From positions 124,001 through 188,000 of the forward strand of contig NZ_JAVIWI010000001.1 of assembly GCF_034314085.1 (NCBI RefSeq): a stretch of 64,000 nt of DNA, written 5' to 3'. Both the position numbers and the translations under genes were made by a program. Every line of letters starts with the position of its first letter. The stretch's first letter is position 1. Positions 45,128 to 56,282 of this stretch are shown here, piece by piece. The notes beneath the pieces are model-generated. The model did no database searches. It had not been told where the DNA came from and saw only the letters and a program-made list of their open reading frames with translations. The stretch comes from Undibacterium sp. 5I1. Its GTDB lineage: Bacteria; Pseudomonadota; Gammaproteobacteria; Burkholderiales; Burkholderiaceae_D.

Positions 45128-46747
45128 TTATTGATATCGTTTACTAATCGCCTTCAGCAATCCGCGGGTAGAACTGTCGTAGTCTTCTTTTACCGCAGAT
45201 GGGTCCAAGCTAATCAATTGCTGTGCCAGCGATTTACCGAGCTCTACACCCCATTGATCAAACGCATTAATATCCCAGATCACTGATTGTACAAATACTT
45301 TGTGCTCGTACAGTGCAATCAATGCACCTAATGAGCGCGGTGTGAGGGAATCTAGCAACAATGTTGATGTCGGACGATTTCCTTCAAAAACCCTAGGCGC
45401 TAATATCTGGTCTGACAAATCTCCAAGTTCAGCGCGAACCTCGTTAATATCTTTACCCCATGCCATAGCTTTTGATTGTGCAAAGCAGTTGGCCAGTAGT
45501 GCTTTATTGTGTCCTGGCATGCCAGCATCATCTTCTGCCACCACAATAAAATCAGTCGGGATAATCGTCGCGCCTTGATGCAATAACTGAAAGTAGGCAT
45601 GCTGACCATTGGTACCCGCCTCACCAAATAAAATTGGTGAGGTGGCGTAATCTACCCGCTGACCTTCTCGCGTGACAGACTTGCCGTTGCTCTCCATTTC
45701 TAACTGTTGCAGATAAGCAGGCAGGCGTGTCATGCGCTGATGGTAAGGTGCAATCGATAGCGCCTGTAATCCAAGGAAGTTGATATTCCAGACACCGATC
45801 AAGGCCATTAATACCGGCAAGTTTTGCTCAAGCGGTGCTTGCGCGAAATGTAAATCCATCTCGTGCGCACCCGCCAGCATTTCTTCAAAGCGGTCTGCGC
45901 CGACATACAACGCAATCGACAAACCAATCGCACTCCACATCGAATAACGACCACCAGCCCAGTTCCAGAACGGGAACACATTTTCTGGCGCAATCCCAAA
46001 ATCTGCCGCCGCTTTTACATTCGTACTGAGTGCCACAAAATGCTGACGGATTTGTTCTGCCGGACATCCGTGCGCCAGCATCCACTCGCGTGCAGTGCGG
46101 GCATTGGTTAAAGTTTCCATTGTGGTAAAGGTTTTGGATGCGACAACGAACAAGGTCGTTTCAGGATTCGCATTTTTCAACGCATCGGCGACGTGGCGAC
46201 CGTCCACATTGGAGACAAAGTGCAGGGATAAATTATTCTTCGACCACGGTGCTAGGGCGATGCACGCCATCTGCGGTCCCAGATCCGATCCACCGATGCC
46301 AATATTGATGACGGTACTAATCGGTTTGCCGGTATAGCCTAGCCAGCGACCTTCGCGTACGGCATCGCTGAAGCTACGCATTTGTGCCAACACCTGATGC
46401 ACGTCGGCAGCGATATTCTCGCCATTCAGATAAAACGATTCGCCTTTGGGTAGCCGCAACACGGTATGCAGTACGGCACGGTTTTCGGTATTGTTAATCG
46501 CTTCGCCGCGTAACATGGCATCACGATGAGACTCGACCTCTTGTTGTCGCGCCAGCGCCAGCAAATTGAGCTTGGCGGTCGTGTCGATTCTCTGTTTGGA
46601 GTAGTCCAGCAAGATACCGCAAGCCGATGCAGAAAAATGCGTAAATCGCTGCGGATCGGCGCGGAATAGTTCTTTCAGGCTGGGCAGATTAGTCGCCCGC
46701 TGCTGCAGCAAACACCAAAGGGAAGTACGAGAAACAGAGGTCGTCAT
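45128..46747 (-). CDS. pgi: Glucose-6-phosphate isomerase
   Basis: 539 residues from the ATG at 46747 (the frame is open to a TTG at 46771). SIS-type enzyme interconverting glucose 6-phosphate and fructose 6-phosphate. Marks: NIGIGGSDLGPQM, the phosphate-site SKTFTTMETLTNA, catalytic GRYSMWSAIGL, GHNKALLANCFAQ with the active His, and DQWGVELGK. It lies downstream of edd-eda on the same strand, with repeat copy H in between, so co-transcription is uncertain. Confidence 0.96.
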   Translation of the reverse strand: MTTSVSRTSLWCLLQQRATNLPSLKELFRADPQRFTHFSASACGILLDYSKQRIDTTAKLNLLALARQQEVESHRDAMLRGEAINNTENRAVLHTVLRLPKGESFYLNGENIAADVHQVLAQMRSFSDAVREGRWLGYTGKPISTVINIGIGGSDLGPQMACIALAPWSKNNLSLHFVSNVDGRHVADALKNANPETTLFVVASKTFTTMETLTNARTAREWMLAHGCPAEQIRQHFVALSTNVKAAADFGIAPENVFPFWNWAGGRYSMWSAIGLSIALYVGADRFEEMLAGAHEMDLHFAQAPLEQNLPVLMALIGVWNINFLGLQALSIAPYHQRMTRLPAYLQQLEMESNGKSVTREGQRVDYATSPILFGEAGTNGQHAYFQLLHQGATIIPTDFIVVAEDDAGMPGHNKALLANCFAQSKAMAWGKDINEVRAELGDLSDQILAPRVFEGNRPTSTLLLDSLTPRSLGALIALYEHKVFVQSVIWDINAFDQWGVELGKSLAQQLISLDPSAVKEDYDSSTRGLLKAISKRYQ

Positions 46748-46785
46748 GATCAGGATTGATTCTATGAACAAAAAGTCGATTTAAG

Positions 46786-46869
46786 GGGGAGTATCTTGAT
46801 TAAAACTCTAATTGTCCAATAAATCATTGGACAATTAGGGTAAAAAGCACAATACATATATGAGTATAT
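46786..46869. repeat. 84 bp ATATACTCC/GGAGTATAT element, copy H
   Basis: GGGGGAGTAT start, the inner dyad AATTGTCCAAT ... ATTGGACAATT intact, GAGTATAT end. The flanks inside the ends are more diverged than in other copies, so ends were taken from the dyad's position. Confidence 0.75.
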
Positions 46870-46944
46870 GTTTTTTTAGAGGGAGTTTTATGGATTGCTT
46901 CTTACCCGCTTGATGCGTTTTCCACATGGAAATTATGTGGAAAA

Positions 46945-47595
46945 TCAAGCCAACTGAGGGCGTCCCGCAATCATCGCTTGCGTCGCCAGTGTGCCGATTG
47001 CTTCCCAATCGCCAGCATTGATCAGGGAGGCAGGGCACATCCAGGAGCCGCCGACGCACAAGATATTGTTTTGACGTAATAAGCCCGGCGTTGCTTCCAC
47101 CGTTACGCCGCCCGTCAGGCAAAAACGTACGTCGGGGAAAGGACCACCCAAGGCTTTTGCCATCTTGATGCCACCGACGATGTCAGACGGGAAGAGTTTG
47201 ACGACATCAAAGCCATGTTCCAGCGCCAACATCAAATCACTCGCACCGCCAACGCCTGGGAAGTAAGGCAAGCCAGATTCTGCCGCTGCTCTGGCCAGGC
47301 TCGGTGTGATACCTGGGCTGATGCCGAATGCGGCACCAGCATATTTCACTGCATCTAGCTGCGCTGACGTCAGCACCGTGCCTGCGCCAACAACGACATT
47401 CGGGCAAGCTTTGATCACTTCGCGCAAGACAGTCATCGCGTTTGGTGTACGCAAGGTAATCTCAACCGCAGGCAAGCCGTTTTCTGCGAGCGTCGTCACG
47501 CAACGAATCGCCTGATCCACATCGTCCGTCACCAGAATCGGCAAAACACGGAGTTGTTCTAATTGCGCAATGATGCTTTGTTTTGTGTGGATCAT
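46945..47595 (-). CDS. eda: KDPG aldolase
   Basis: 216-residue aldolase that splits 2-keto-3-deoxy-6-phosphogluconate to pyruvate and glyceraldehyde 3-phosphate, the last Entner-Doudoroff step. The Schiff-base Lys is K133 in DVVKLFPSD and the catalytic E45 is in AVEITLRTP, the same numbers as in the E. coli enzyme. PGVGGASDLM and GGV near 172-174 form the phosphate site. It is 73 bases after edd and forms an operon with it. Confidence 0.96.
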   Translation of the reverse strand: MIHTKQSIIAQLEQLRVLPILVTDDVDQAIRCVTTLAENGLPAVEITLRTPNAMTVLREVIKACPNVVVGAGTVLTSAQLDAVKYAGAAFGISPGITPSLARAAAESGLPYFPGVGGASDLMLALEHGFDVVKLFPSDIVGGIKMAKALGGPFPDVRFCLTGGVTVEATPGLLRQNNILCVGGSWMCPASLINAGDWEAIGTLATQAMIAGRPQLA

Positions 47596-47668
47596 GATGG
47601 TCTCAATTCTTTAGTGATGGTTCTTTTTTAACAGATAAATAGCGGCACATCCTATTTGCTTGGCGGCC

Positions 47669-49537
47669 TCAATCAATAAACAAGGTCGATGCACCGTGTT
47701 CTGGCGCAGTGACCACGCGTCGCTGTGCTGCAAATAATTCGCGACCGTAATCAAATGTTGCTTCGGTCGATGGCACGCGAACCGCGCGTTGTTCCCACTC
47801 TTCCGCATCGACTAAGGCAAGCAGTTCACCGGTATGGACGTTTAATTCAATGAGGTCGCCATCACGTACTTTACCTAGCGGTCCGCCTTGTGCCACTTCT
47901 GGGCTAACATGCAATGCAGCAGGCACTTTGCCGCTGGCACCGGACATGCGGCCATCGGTGACCAGGGCGACTTTATAGCCAGCCGACATCAGACTACCTA
48001 ACACTGGTGTGAAGTGATGCAGCTCTGGCATACCGTTGGCTTGTGGGCCCTGAAATATCACGACTGCGACAAAATCTTTATTCAGTTCGCCTGCTTTGTA
48101 AGCGCCGACTAGTGCGTCTTGCGACTCAAATACAATCGCTGGCGCACGTACGATCCAGGCGTCTTCTGGTACCGCAGAGGCTTTCACAATCGCCCGACCG
48201 ACATTGCCCTGTAACAAGCGCAAACCGCCAGTCGGTGCGAACGGATCATTCACATTGCGCACGACATCGTGGTTGGTCGAGATAGCGGGTAGCGCTTGCC
48301 ATTGGACTTTATTGCCCTCTGGATGCTCTACCAGTACCGGGCGGCTGGTGTGTCCTAACAAACCTTGATTACCGTAGACAGTTTTGACATCGGCATGCAT
48401 CAAACCTGCCGACAATAATTCACGGATCACAAACGTTGGACCGCCCGCATCTTCAAAGGCATTTACGTCGGCTGTGCCGTTGGGATAGACGCGTGTCAGC
48501 AAGGGGATAACCGAGGACAATTCATCAAAATCTTGCCAGTCGATCAGGATGCCCGCCGCACGCGCTACCGCAATCCAGTGAATCGTATGATTGGTCGAGC
48601 CGCCAGTGGCCAGCAAGGCGATGACTGCATTGACGATGACTTTTTCATCGACCAGTTGACCAATCGGCGTGAACTGATCGCCATGTTCAGTCAGCTGCAA
48701 AACGCGCTCAACCGCAGCATCTGTCAGCACATGGCGCAAAGGATCGCCTGGATGAATAAAAGCCGCGCCGGGCAAATGCAAGCCCATGGCTTCCAGCAAC
48801 ATCTGATTGCTGTTGGCCGTGCCGTAAAAAGTGCATGTGCCAGCGCTGTGATATGCGGCGCTCTCCGCTGCTAGCAATTCTTCCTTGGTCGCCTTGCCTT
48901 GGGCATAGCGCTCACGTACTGCGGCTTTTTCTTTATTCGATAATCCCGAGCCCATAGGGCCGGCGGGAATAAAAATCGTCGGCAAATGACCAAACGCCAA
49001 AGCGCCGATCAATAGGCCCGGCACAATTTTGTCGCAAATACCCAGACACAAGGTCGCATCAAAGGCATCATGCGATAAAGCCACTGCAGTCGCCTGCGCA
49101 ATCACATCACGTGAGAACAACGATAGCTCCATACCTGGGCGACCTTGCGTGACGCCATCGCACATGGCTGGCACGGCGCCTGCGACTTGTGCAGTGCCAC
49201 CAAAACGTAATGCTGCCTGACGGATTTGTTGCGGATAAGATTCATAGGGCTGATGCGCCGACAGCATGTCGTTGTAGGCGGTGATGATGCCGATATTCGG
49301 TTTTTGTGCCTGATTCAACCAGATTTTGGTGCCGCTATCCATCGCTGCGTTGGCATGTGCCTGATTGGCGCAAGACAAGCTGGCACGACGTGGACCGCGT
49401 CCCCGCATTTTTTCCAAGCGTGCTAGATAGGCAGTGCGCAAGGTTTTGCTACGTTCAATAATGCGTTCTGTCACGCGGGCAACAGTTGGGTTGATTGGGT
49501 TGATGTTGGCGGGTGTATTTGATGCAGATGTACTCAT
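47669..49537 (-). CDS. edd: 6-phosphogluconate dehydratase
   Basis: 622 residues from the ATG at 49537. Iron-sulfur dehydratase (IlvD/Edd family) that makes KDPG from 6-phosphogluconate. Marks: [41 protein letters not shown] (cluster Cys), [11 protein letters not shown] (cluster Cys) and the C-terminal [17 protein letters not shown]. No purine-rich ribosome binding site lies before this ATG; the frame extends to 49624, so the exact start is open. First gene of the edd-eda unit, divergent from zwf. Confidence 0.95.
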   Translation of the reverse strand: MSTSASNTPANINPINPTVARVTERIIERSKTLRTAYLARLEKMRGRGPRRASLSCANQAHANAAMDSGTKIWLNQAQKPNIGIITAYNDMLSAHQPYESYPQQIRQAALRFGGTAQVAGAVPAMCDGVTQGRPGMELSLFSRDVIAQATAVALSHDAFDATLCLGICDKIVPGLLIGALAFGHLPTIFIPAGPMGSGLSNKEKAAVRERYAQGKATKEELLAAESAAYHSAGTCTFYGTANSNQMLLEAMGLHLPGAAFIHPGDPLRHVLTDAAVERVLQLTEHGDQFTPIGQLVDEKVIVNAVIALLATGGSTNHTIHWIAVARAAGILIDWQDFDELSSVIPLLTRVYPNGTADVNAFEDAGGPTFVIRELLSAGLMHADVKTVYGNQGLLGHTSRPVLVEHPEGNKVQWQALPAISTNHDVVRNVNDPFAPTGGLRLLQGNVGRAIVKASAVPEDAWIVRAPAIVFESQDALVGAYKAGELNKDFVAVVIFQGPQANGMPELHHFTPVLGSLMSAGYKVALVTDGRMSGASGKVPAALHVSPEVAQGGPLGKVRDGDLIELNVHTGELLALVDAEEWEQRAVRVPSTEATFDYGRELFAAQRRVVTAPEHGASTLFID

Positions 49538-49790
49538 GAGGAGGCTCGCTTCAGACTTTTTTGGATAATTTTTTGGATGGAATGAAGATAGCATAAATCC
49601 AGCAAAACTGTAACAAACTTTCATTTACGAGTATTTAACTCGATTAAAACAGTAAAAATGACAAATTTATCGTAATGAAACTACATTTTTGATTGAAATC
49701 AGGCATAATCAAGAAAATAAAATCACATAATCAAACATGAAATCAGTGTAGTAAAAATATCGGTATAACCTAGTTTATTTTCGTTTCATC

Positions 49791-49890
49791 AGGACTTACG
49801 CAAAATTGTCCCAGCAAGGCGTAGCGACGACGACAGTACTTTATTACGGCTAGGAGCTGCAACGCAGCTGGGGCGGTTTTGCGTAAGTCC
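49791..49890. repeat. ~100 bp palindromic element, copy 3 (reverse orientation)
   Basis: AGGACTTACGCAAAATTGTC ... GGTTTTGCGTAAGTCC ends; interior CCAGCAAGGCGTAGCGACGA and GGCTAGGAGCTGCAAC are the reverse complement of copy 1's blocks. It lies 35 bases before the zwf start codon, within the edd-zwf divergent region. Confidence 0.85.
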
Positions 49891-49925
49891 ATTCATCTCA
49901 AATTTAGAATAACTCTGGAGTCAGC

Positions 49926-51395
49926 ATGACCACATTCGTATTATTTGGCGGCACTGGCGATCTCGCCAAACGCAAGATCATTCCCGCGCTGTATAGCGCA
50001 TTTGTGAACGGTCGTTTAGATGCTGACTTTAAATTTATCGGTGCCGCACGCGAGGTGCTGACGGACGAAGAGTTTCGCGCCCGCGTTGCGGCAAGTATCG
50101 AGTCGCACGGTACCAAAGCGATTGATAAAGACGCAGGTCATAGCGAGAAGACGGCCGCCTTTTTGGCGCTGACGCATTACTCCAAAATTGATGCCCGCGA
50201 AGCTGGCGATTTTGACGCCTTAAAAAGTCAGCTCAATACCAGCGACACTAATCCGACTTTGTTTTATCTGGCGACTGCCCCCGATATTTTTGTACCAGTA
50301 GTAGAGCAATTGTCCAAGCATGGTCTGGTGGAAGGCAATGCCCGGGTTGTATTAGAAAAACCTCTGGGACGTGATGCGCAATCGGCAAAAGAAATCAATG
50401 CATCGTTGCGTACGCATCTGCGCGAAAATCAGATTTATCGTATCGATCACTATCTTGGCAAAGAGATGGTGCAAAACTTGTTGGCGCTACGTTTTGCTAA
50501 TGCATTTTTAGAGCCGCTCTGGAACCGTAAGTCGATTCAAGATGTGCAGATCTCTATTTCTGAACAGGTCGGCGTCGAGTCCCGTGGAGATTTTTATGAT
50601 CACACCGGCGCTTTGCGTGACATGGTGCAAAACCATTTATTGCAGCTGGTATCGATCGTCGCGATGGAGCCACCAGTAAACGCCAATCCCGATGCGATTC
50701 GCGATGAAAAAGTCAAAGTCCTGCGCGCATTGCGCAAGTTCACGCCAGACGATATTGCGAAGAAAACCGTGCGCGGCCAATATCGTGCTGGTGCGGTAGA
50801 CGGCAAGCCTGTGATTTCGTATCAGTCGGAACCCGGCGTGCCGCCTGCATCGCGTACCGAAACCTTTGTGGCGATTAAAGCAGAAATTGATAACTGGCGT
50901 TGGGCTGGCGTACCGTTTTATCTGCGCACAGGCAAACGTATGGCGAGTCGCAGTGCTGAGATTACGATTAATTTCAAACCGATTCCGTATTCTATTTTTG
51001 GTAGTTCGCAAAGTAATTTGCGCTCTAATCGCCTGGTCATTTCTTTGCAGCCGGAAGAAAGCGTACAACTGTTTTTAAAAGCCAAAGAGCCGGGCGAGGG
51101 TATTCGTTTATCTGACGTCGCTTTAAATCTGGACTTTGCTGAAGCCTCTAGTTTGCGTCGAGTGGAATCCTATGAACGTCTGTTGCTCGATGCGATGCAT
51201 GGCGACCTGACTTTGTTTGTGCGTGATGATGAACTGGGTGCCGCATGGGCATGGATTGATCCTATCATGACCGCTTGGCAGAACGACAGCGAGGGTTTGA
51301 AGTCATACATTGCCGGTAGTTGGGGGCCATCTGCTTCTAGCTATTTGCTGGCGCAAAACGGTGCGGCATGGGGCGAAGAATATGTTGAAAACTAA
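49926..51395 (+). CDS. zwf: Glucose-6-phosphate 1-dehydrogenase
   Basis: 489-residue NAD(P)-dependent enzyme making 6-phosphogluconolactone, the entry to the Entner-Doudoroff and pentose phosphate routes. Rossmann motif FGGTGDLAKRK at 7-17; the active-site RIDHYLGKE is at 172-180 with H175; FYLRTGKRM is the third family motif. It is preceded by CTGGAGTCAGC. It is first in a zwf-pgl-hexR unit. Promoter elements must lie within or beyond the repeat immediately upstream. Confidence 0.97.
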   Translation: MTTFVLFGGTGDLAKRKIIPALYSAFVNGRLDADFKFIGAAREVLTDEEFRARVAASIESHGTKAIDKDAGHSEKTAAFLALTHYSKIDAREAGDFDALKSQLNTSDTNPTLFYLATAPDIFVPVVEQLSKHGLVEGNARVVLEKPLGRDAQSAKEINASLRTHLRENQIYRIDHYLGKEMVQNLLALRFANAFLEPLWNRKSIQDVQISISEQVGVESRGDFYDHTGALRDMVQNHLLQLVSIVAMEPPVNANPDAIRDEKVKVLRALRKFTPDDIAKKTVRGQYRAGAVDGKPVISYQSEPGVPPASRTETFVAIKAEIDNWRWAGVPFYLRTGKRMASRSAEITINFKPIPYSIFGSSQSNLRSNRLVISLQPEESVQLFLKAKEPGEGIRLSDVALNLDFAEASSLRRVESYERLLLDAMHGDLTLFVRDDELGAAWAWIDPIMTAWQNDSEGLKSYIAGSWGPSASSYLLAQNGAAWGEEYVEN

Positions 51396-52083
51396 TAGTA
51401 TGGTGCTGCATAGTTTTAATAATTTTGCCGAACTCACTGACGCTTTAGTCGCACAATGGATAGATATTATCGATAGTGCAGCAGCTGAGCGACTCCCGGC
51501 TTATTTTGCTCTTGCTGGTGGCTCAACACCTGCACCGATCTATCGCCAGCTTGATCAGCTATTGTCGCAGCGCGATGTGAATAATGTGAACCTCGTTGCG
51601 ACTGATGAGCGCTGGGTTGAGGACGCCGATGTACAAAGTAATGAAGGTCTTTTCAAAAAAAGTATGGCCTCATCGTATCGTCGTCAGTGGAATTTAATTT
51701 CATTAAAAAACGATGCAAGTACGCCGGAAGTAGCGACCGAGGCCATTAGTCACCGGTTAGCGCAACAAATCCCACAGCCATTTAATGCCGTGTTATTAGG
51801 GATGGGCGCGGATGGTCATGTTGCTTCATTATTTCCGCAAGCGCCTACCCAGCATGATGATCTGGCTTGTCTGGCCGCGTTACATCCGCAGACGCATCAA
51901 AGCCGCATGTCTTTATCGCTGCCACGTTTACTTGATACCGACAGAATTTGGTTAGTCATTACCGGCGCAGAAAAACGTCAGGTTTTAGAGGGCGCATTAG
52001 ACACTGCTGCGGGTAGCGCTTTACCGATTTCTGTATTACTGCAAGAAGCTAGCTGTGATGTCGATGTATTTTGGTGTCCTTGA
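51382..52083 (+). CDS. pgl: 6-phosphogluconolactonase
   Basis: 233 residues from the ATG at 51382, overlapping the end of zwf by 14 bases; an ATG at 51400 is also possible. DevB/SOL-type lactonase that hydrolyses 6-phosphogluconolactone. Marks: FALAGGSTPAPIYRQL, VNLVATDERWVEDADVQSNEG and VLLGMGADGHVASLFP, whose His is catalytic. The overlap implies coupled translation with zwf; hexR follows after 33 bases. Confidence 0.93.
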   Translation: MLKTNSMVLHSFNNFAELTDALVAQWIDIIDSAAAERLPAYFALAGGSTPAPIYRQLDQLLSQRDVNNVNLVATDERWVEDADVQSNEGLFKKSMASSYRRQWNLISLKNDASTPEVATEAISHRLAQQIPQPFNAVLLGMGADGHVASLFPQAPTQHDDLACLAALHPQTHQSRMSLSLPRLLDTDRIWLVITGAEKRQVLEGALDTAAGSALPISVLLQEASCDVDVFWCP

Positions 52084-52116
52084 TTACCACTAATAGTTCT
52101 CTAATTAAAGAGCAAC

Positions 52117-53016
52117 ATGCCTAATTCTGCCACCGTACTACAAGACCCAAAACCAATTCCTTCTGAAAAAGGTTTATTGGCACGCATCCGCACGGCCAGC
52201 ACGGCGCTGAGTCGTGCTGAGCGGCAAGTAGCAGAATTTTTACTGCTCAAACCGCACGATGCATTAGAAATGTCGATACGAGTTTTAGCCCAGGCTTGTG
52301 ATGTCAGTGAGCCTACGGTCGCACGTTTTTCGCAATCCTTGGGCTTTGACGGATTTAAAAGTTTTAAGCTGGCATTTGCAAAAAGTCTGGCAACTGGCAT
52401 TCCCTATTTGCATCTGGATGTGAACCAGGCAGATCATGTGCGTGATGTGTTGCCCAAGGTATTTGATCGCACCATCGCCGCCTTGATGGAGGCGCGTAAT
52501 TCTGCCAATACGGCGACCTTTGAGGCGGCAGTCAATCTGCTGTCGCGCGCGCGCCGTATTGAGTGCTATGGATTGGGATATTCCGGTGCCTTGGCGATTG
52601 ATGCGCAACTCAAGTTTTTCCGTTTCGGGATTCCGACGACGGTATTTTGTGATGCGCATTTGCAGGCACAATCGGCATCTTTATTAAATAGCGATTGCGT
52701 GGTTGTCGCCTTCTCTCGCACAGGCCGTACCCGTGACATGATACGTAGTGTAGAACTGGCAAAAGGTGCTGGCGCCAAGGTGCTGGTGCTATGCGCTAGT
52801 GGTGGTCCATTGGCAGAATTGGCGGATGTCCACTTGAGTGTGGATGTAGAGGAAGATCCGGATATCTACACGCCCATGACCTCGCGTCTGGCACATCTGA
52901 CGTATATCGATGCATTGGCAGTCGCCGTCACTTTACAGCGCGGTCCTGCTGCGATTGATATGTTAGAAAGAGCCAAAGCTAGCATTAGTGAAAAACGGCT
53001 GGACAGTAAAATTTAA
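52117..53016 (+). CDS. hexR: HexR-like RpiR-family repressor
   Basis: 299-residue regulator: N-terminal RpiR helix-turn-helix (about 15-92, with CDVSEPTVARFSQSLGFDGFKSFKLA) and a C-terminal SIS sugar-phosphate domain (about 135-265, with YGLGYSGALAIDAQLKFFRFGI and VVAFSRTGRTRDMI). HexR proteins repress edd, eda, zwf and related genes and are released by KDPG. Its place after zwf-pgl and opposite edd-eda supports this. A clear operator was not found. Confidence 0.93.
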   Translation: MPNSATVLQDPKPIPSEKGLLARIRTASTALSRAERQVAEFLLLKPHDALEMSIRVLAQACDVSEPTVARFSQSLGFDGFKSFKLAFAKSLATGIPYLHLDVNQADHVRDVLPKVFDRTIAALMEARNSANTATFEAAVNLLSRARRIECYGLGYSGALAIDAQLKFFRFGIPTTVFCDAHLQAQSASLLNSDCVVVAFSRTGRTRDMIRSVELAKGAGAKVLVLCASGGPLAELADVHLSVDVEEDPDIYTPMTSRLAHLTYIDALAVAVTLQRGPAAIDMLERAKASISEKRLDSKI

Positions 53017-53167
53017 GGCCGATTTTTTCTGTGGTGAAGGGTTTGGGTTTTTGCGTCAATCCACCGTATAAAATCTACAACAAGTTAATTTAAATCTGTA
53101 ATGCTATTCGCTATCCTTTGGCGATTCCCCTGTTTTGGGTAATACTGGGAAAAAACCAGTCTAGGAA

Positions 53168-54016
53168 TTGTCTATGTCAGCCATTGCGATTGAGCAGATT
53201 ATTCAAGAAGTCAAAGACTTACCCACCTTGCCCGGCGTGGTGATGGAACTTCTCAATACCATTGATCAGGACGACGTGAATATCAATGAGCTGGCACAAA
53301 AAGTCAGCCGTGATATCGCGCTCACTGCCAAGACCTTGCGTTACGCTAATTCGGTGTATTACGCCACCATGGTGAAGGTCGCGACAATTCCACAGGCGAT
53401 CACACTGCTGGGATTAGACACCTTCAAGCAAATGGTGATGATCGCTGCCTTATCTGGCTGCTTTCCAGAAAACAAGTGCAAGGGATTTAGTCACAAACGA
53501 TTTTGGTACCACTCCAACGCGGTCGCTATCGCGGCAAAGATTTTAGCCCGGCGACTCAACTTTAATCTCGACCTTGCCTTCACCGCGGGTTTGTTGCACG
53601 ACATCGGTTCGCTAGTCTTAGTGACACATTATTTGTCTGAATACGAGGCAACGATCGCATTCCGTTTAGAACATCAAGTCACGCAATTTGAGGCAGAGCG
53701 CCAGGTCTTGGGCATTGATCATGCGGTAGTGGGCGAGGCGCTGGCAAACCAGTGGCAGTTTTCTGAACTGATGGCCAAGGCCATTGGCGGTCATCACCAG
53801 CCCGACAAACCAGGCCTCGGCTTTTTGGCAACCATCGTGCATGTCGCTGATGGTATTGCGCATGCACTCAACATCAGCACAACACCCGATCACACGCCAC
53901 CAGAGATTAGCGGCCAGGCATGGGAGAGTCTGGGACTAGATCAAGCATCGCTAGAAGAAGTCCTGGCCGAGGCGCAACTCCAGTTCGATAAACTGAATGC
54001 TGAAATGGATGTTTGA
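53168..54016 (+). CDS. HDOD domain protein
   Basis: 282-residue protein with a single HDOD domain (about 13-215): LPTLPGVVMELLNTIDQ, the SRDIALTAKTLRYANSVYY stretch and LLHDIGSLVLVTHY. Here the HD pair in LLHDIG (about 143-148) is better kept than in the HDOD gene at 1239. It is C-terminally extended by about 60 residues. There are no attached domains. Presumed regulatory. Confidence 0.88.
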   Translation: MSMSAIAIEQIIQEVKDLPTLPGVVMELLNTIDQDDVNINELAQKVSRDIALTAKTLRYANSVYYATMVKVATIPQAITLLGLDTFKQMVMIAALSGCFPENKCKGFSHKRFWYHSNAVAIAAKILARRLNFNLDLAFTAGLLHDIGSLVLVTHYLSEYEATIAFRLEHQVTQFEAERQVLGIDHAVVGEALANQWQFSELMAKAIGGHHQPDKPGLGFLATIVHVADGIAHALNISTTPDHTPPEISGQAWESLGLDQASLEEVLAEAQLQFDKLNAEMDV

Positions 54017-54033
54017 TTGTTTAGGGTGAATTT

Positions 54034-54114
54034 GATACTGGTAGTAAGTATATTTAATCGTCCATATAATCATTGGTCTATAAGCTGATTTTAGTAAAAT
54101 AAAGGGGGAGTATA
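54034..54114. repeat. 81 bp ATATACTCC/GGAGTATAT element, copy I
   Basis: GATACTGGTAGTAAGTATATTT start, CGTCCATATAATCATTGGTC centre, AAAATAAAGGGGGAGTATAT end. It starts 17 bases after the stop codon of the HDOD gene. Confidence 0.85.
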
Positions 54115-54289
54115 TTGGTTGCTCCTCACTGAAAAGAGATTTTTAGTCTTCGCCAACTCTCTCTACTTAGTCACCGCAATATCTTAAAAGCTAGCCCGGC
54201 ATACAATACGTCTTTGCGTCCATCCTGCAATTTGTTCTCCACTATTTAGCTTCATTTTGATTTAATTCTGCAACTGGGTTCCCCACATC

Positions 54290-55231
54290 ATGATGCAATC
54301 CCTGATCCACCTGGCACAACAATACGGCTTGATTATTGTCTTCGGCAATGTCTTGCTGATGCAATTAGGCCTGCCTTTGCCGACAGTTCCTACCTTAATT
54401 ATTTCTGGCACATTGGCTGCCGATGGTCAGGTATCGCTGGCAGCCTTACTTGCGGTCACGCTGCTGGCCAGTTTGATTGGCGATACCGTCTGGTATCTGA
54501 TCGGTCAGCGCCATGGTGTGCGGGTGATGCGCCTGTTATGTCGCTTATCTTTATCCCCAGACTCCTGCGTCAGACAAACCGAAACCCGGTTTGAGCGCTG
54601 GGGTTTGAGTACGTTGCTGATCGCCAAATTTGTGCCGGGTTTATCGCTGATCGTCGCGCCAATGGCAGGAGCTTTGCGTTTGCCATTGCTAGCTTTTTTA
54701 TGTTTTGATGCAGTCGGTATTTTATTGTGGGGCGGGATTGCCATCGGTGCTGGCTGGTTGTTTCACCCCGATATTGAGATGATCAGCCGGCATCTGCTGG
54801 AGATGGGCAATGGCGCTTTGGCGCTAGTGGGCATTGCGCTCATTTTGTACGTCAGTTACAAATGGTGGCAACGCTGGCGTTTTCAAAAAATCCTCAACAT
54901 TACCAGGATCAGCGTCAATGAGTTAGTCGATCTGATGGCAGCAGGGAAAACACCTGTGATCGTCGATATCCGCTCTTCATCCGTACGCAATCTGGATACC
55001 CGTCACATCCCTGGTGCCAGAATGATCGCCTTAAACGAATGGCAAACCTTAATACCGCATGTGCAGCAAGACAGCGATATCGTCGTCTACTGCAATTGCC
55101 CTAACGAAGCCTCCGCTGCTCAAATGGTGAAATTGCTGATGGGACGTGGCTACACTAGAGCAAGGCCGTTGCTAGGTGGATTAGACGCGTGGGAAAAAGC
55201 GGGGCAGGCGATACATACTCTGGATGCTTGA
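54290..55231 (+). CDS. DedA family membrane protein fused to a rhodanese domain
   Basis: 313 residues in two parts. Residues 1-200 are a DedA/SNARE-associated (VTT) membrane domain with helices near 12-35, 45-70, 130-160 and 165-190 and the FERWGLSTLLIAKFVPGLS stretch (DedA motif with F/GxR). After the basic YKWWQRWRFQK junction, residues 212-308 form a cytoplasmic rhodanese domain ending LLGGLDAWEKAG, with the active Cys C268 in YCNCPNEASA. DedA proteins act in lipid and undecaprenyl-phosphate transport and proton motive force; the rhodanese part suggests sulfur or redox transfer. The fusion is known in proteobacteria. Confidence 0.88.
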   Translation: MMQSLIHLAQQYGLIIVFGNVLLMQLGLPLPTVPTLIISGTLAADGQVSLAALLAVTLLASLIGDTVWYLIGQRHGVRVMRLLCRLSLSPDSCVRQTETRFERWGLSTLLIAKFVPGLSLIVAPMAGALRLPLLAFLCFDAVGILLWGGIAIGAGWLFHPDIEMISRHLLEMGNGALALVGIALILYVSYKWWQRWRFQKILNITRISVNELVDLMAAGKTPVIVDIRSSSVRNLDTRHIPGARMIALNEWQTLIPHVQQDSDIVVYCNCPNEASAAQMVKLLMGRGYTRARPLLGGLDAWEKAGQAIHTLDA

Positions 55232-55307
55232 AAACCTCATCGTATCTCCACCACGCCTCCTAATCCCGAAAAAAATACTCTGATGGGATCAAAGCTACTC
55301 GATCACA

Positions 55308-56213
<906 letters not shown>

Positions 56214-56282
56214 ATTATTCCTCTAGCTTGATCGTTACGGATAGATTTCATCACGCTGTTTTTTGCGTTGTTCGTTTTCAGC

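Noticed and set aside
49671..49685. CGTAATGAAACTACA as a HexR operator
   Set aside because: Only partial symmetry (GTA...TAC) and the distance to edd gives no extra support; a gel shift would be needed.
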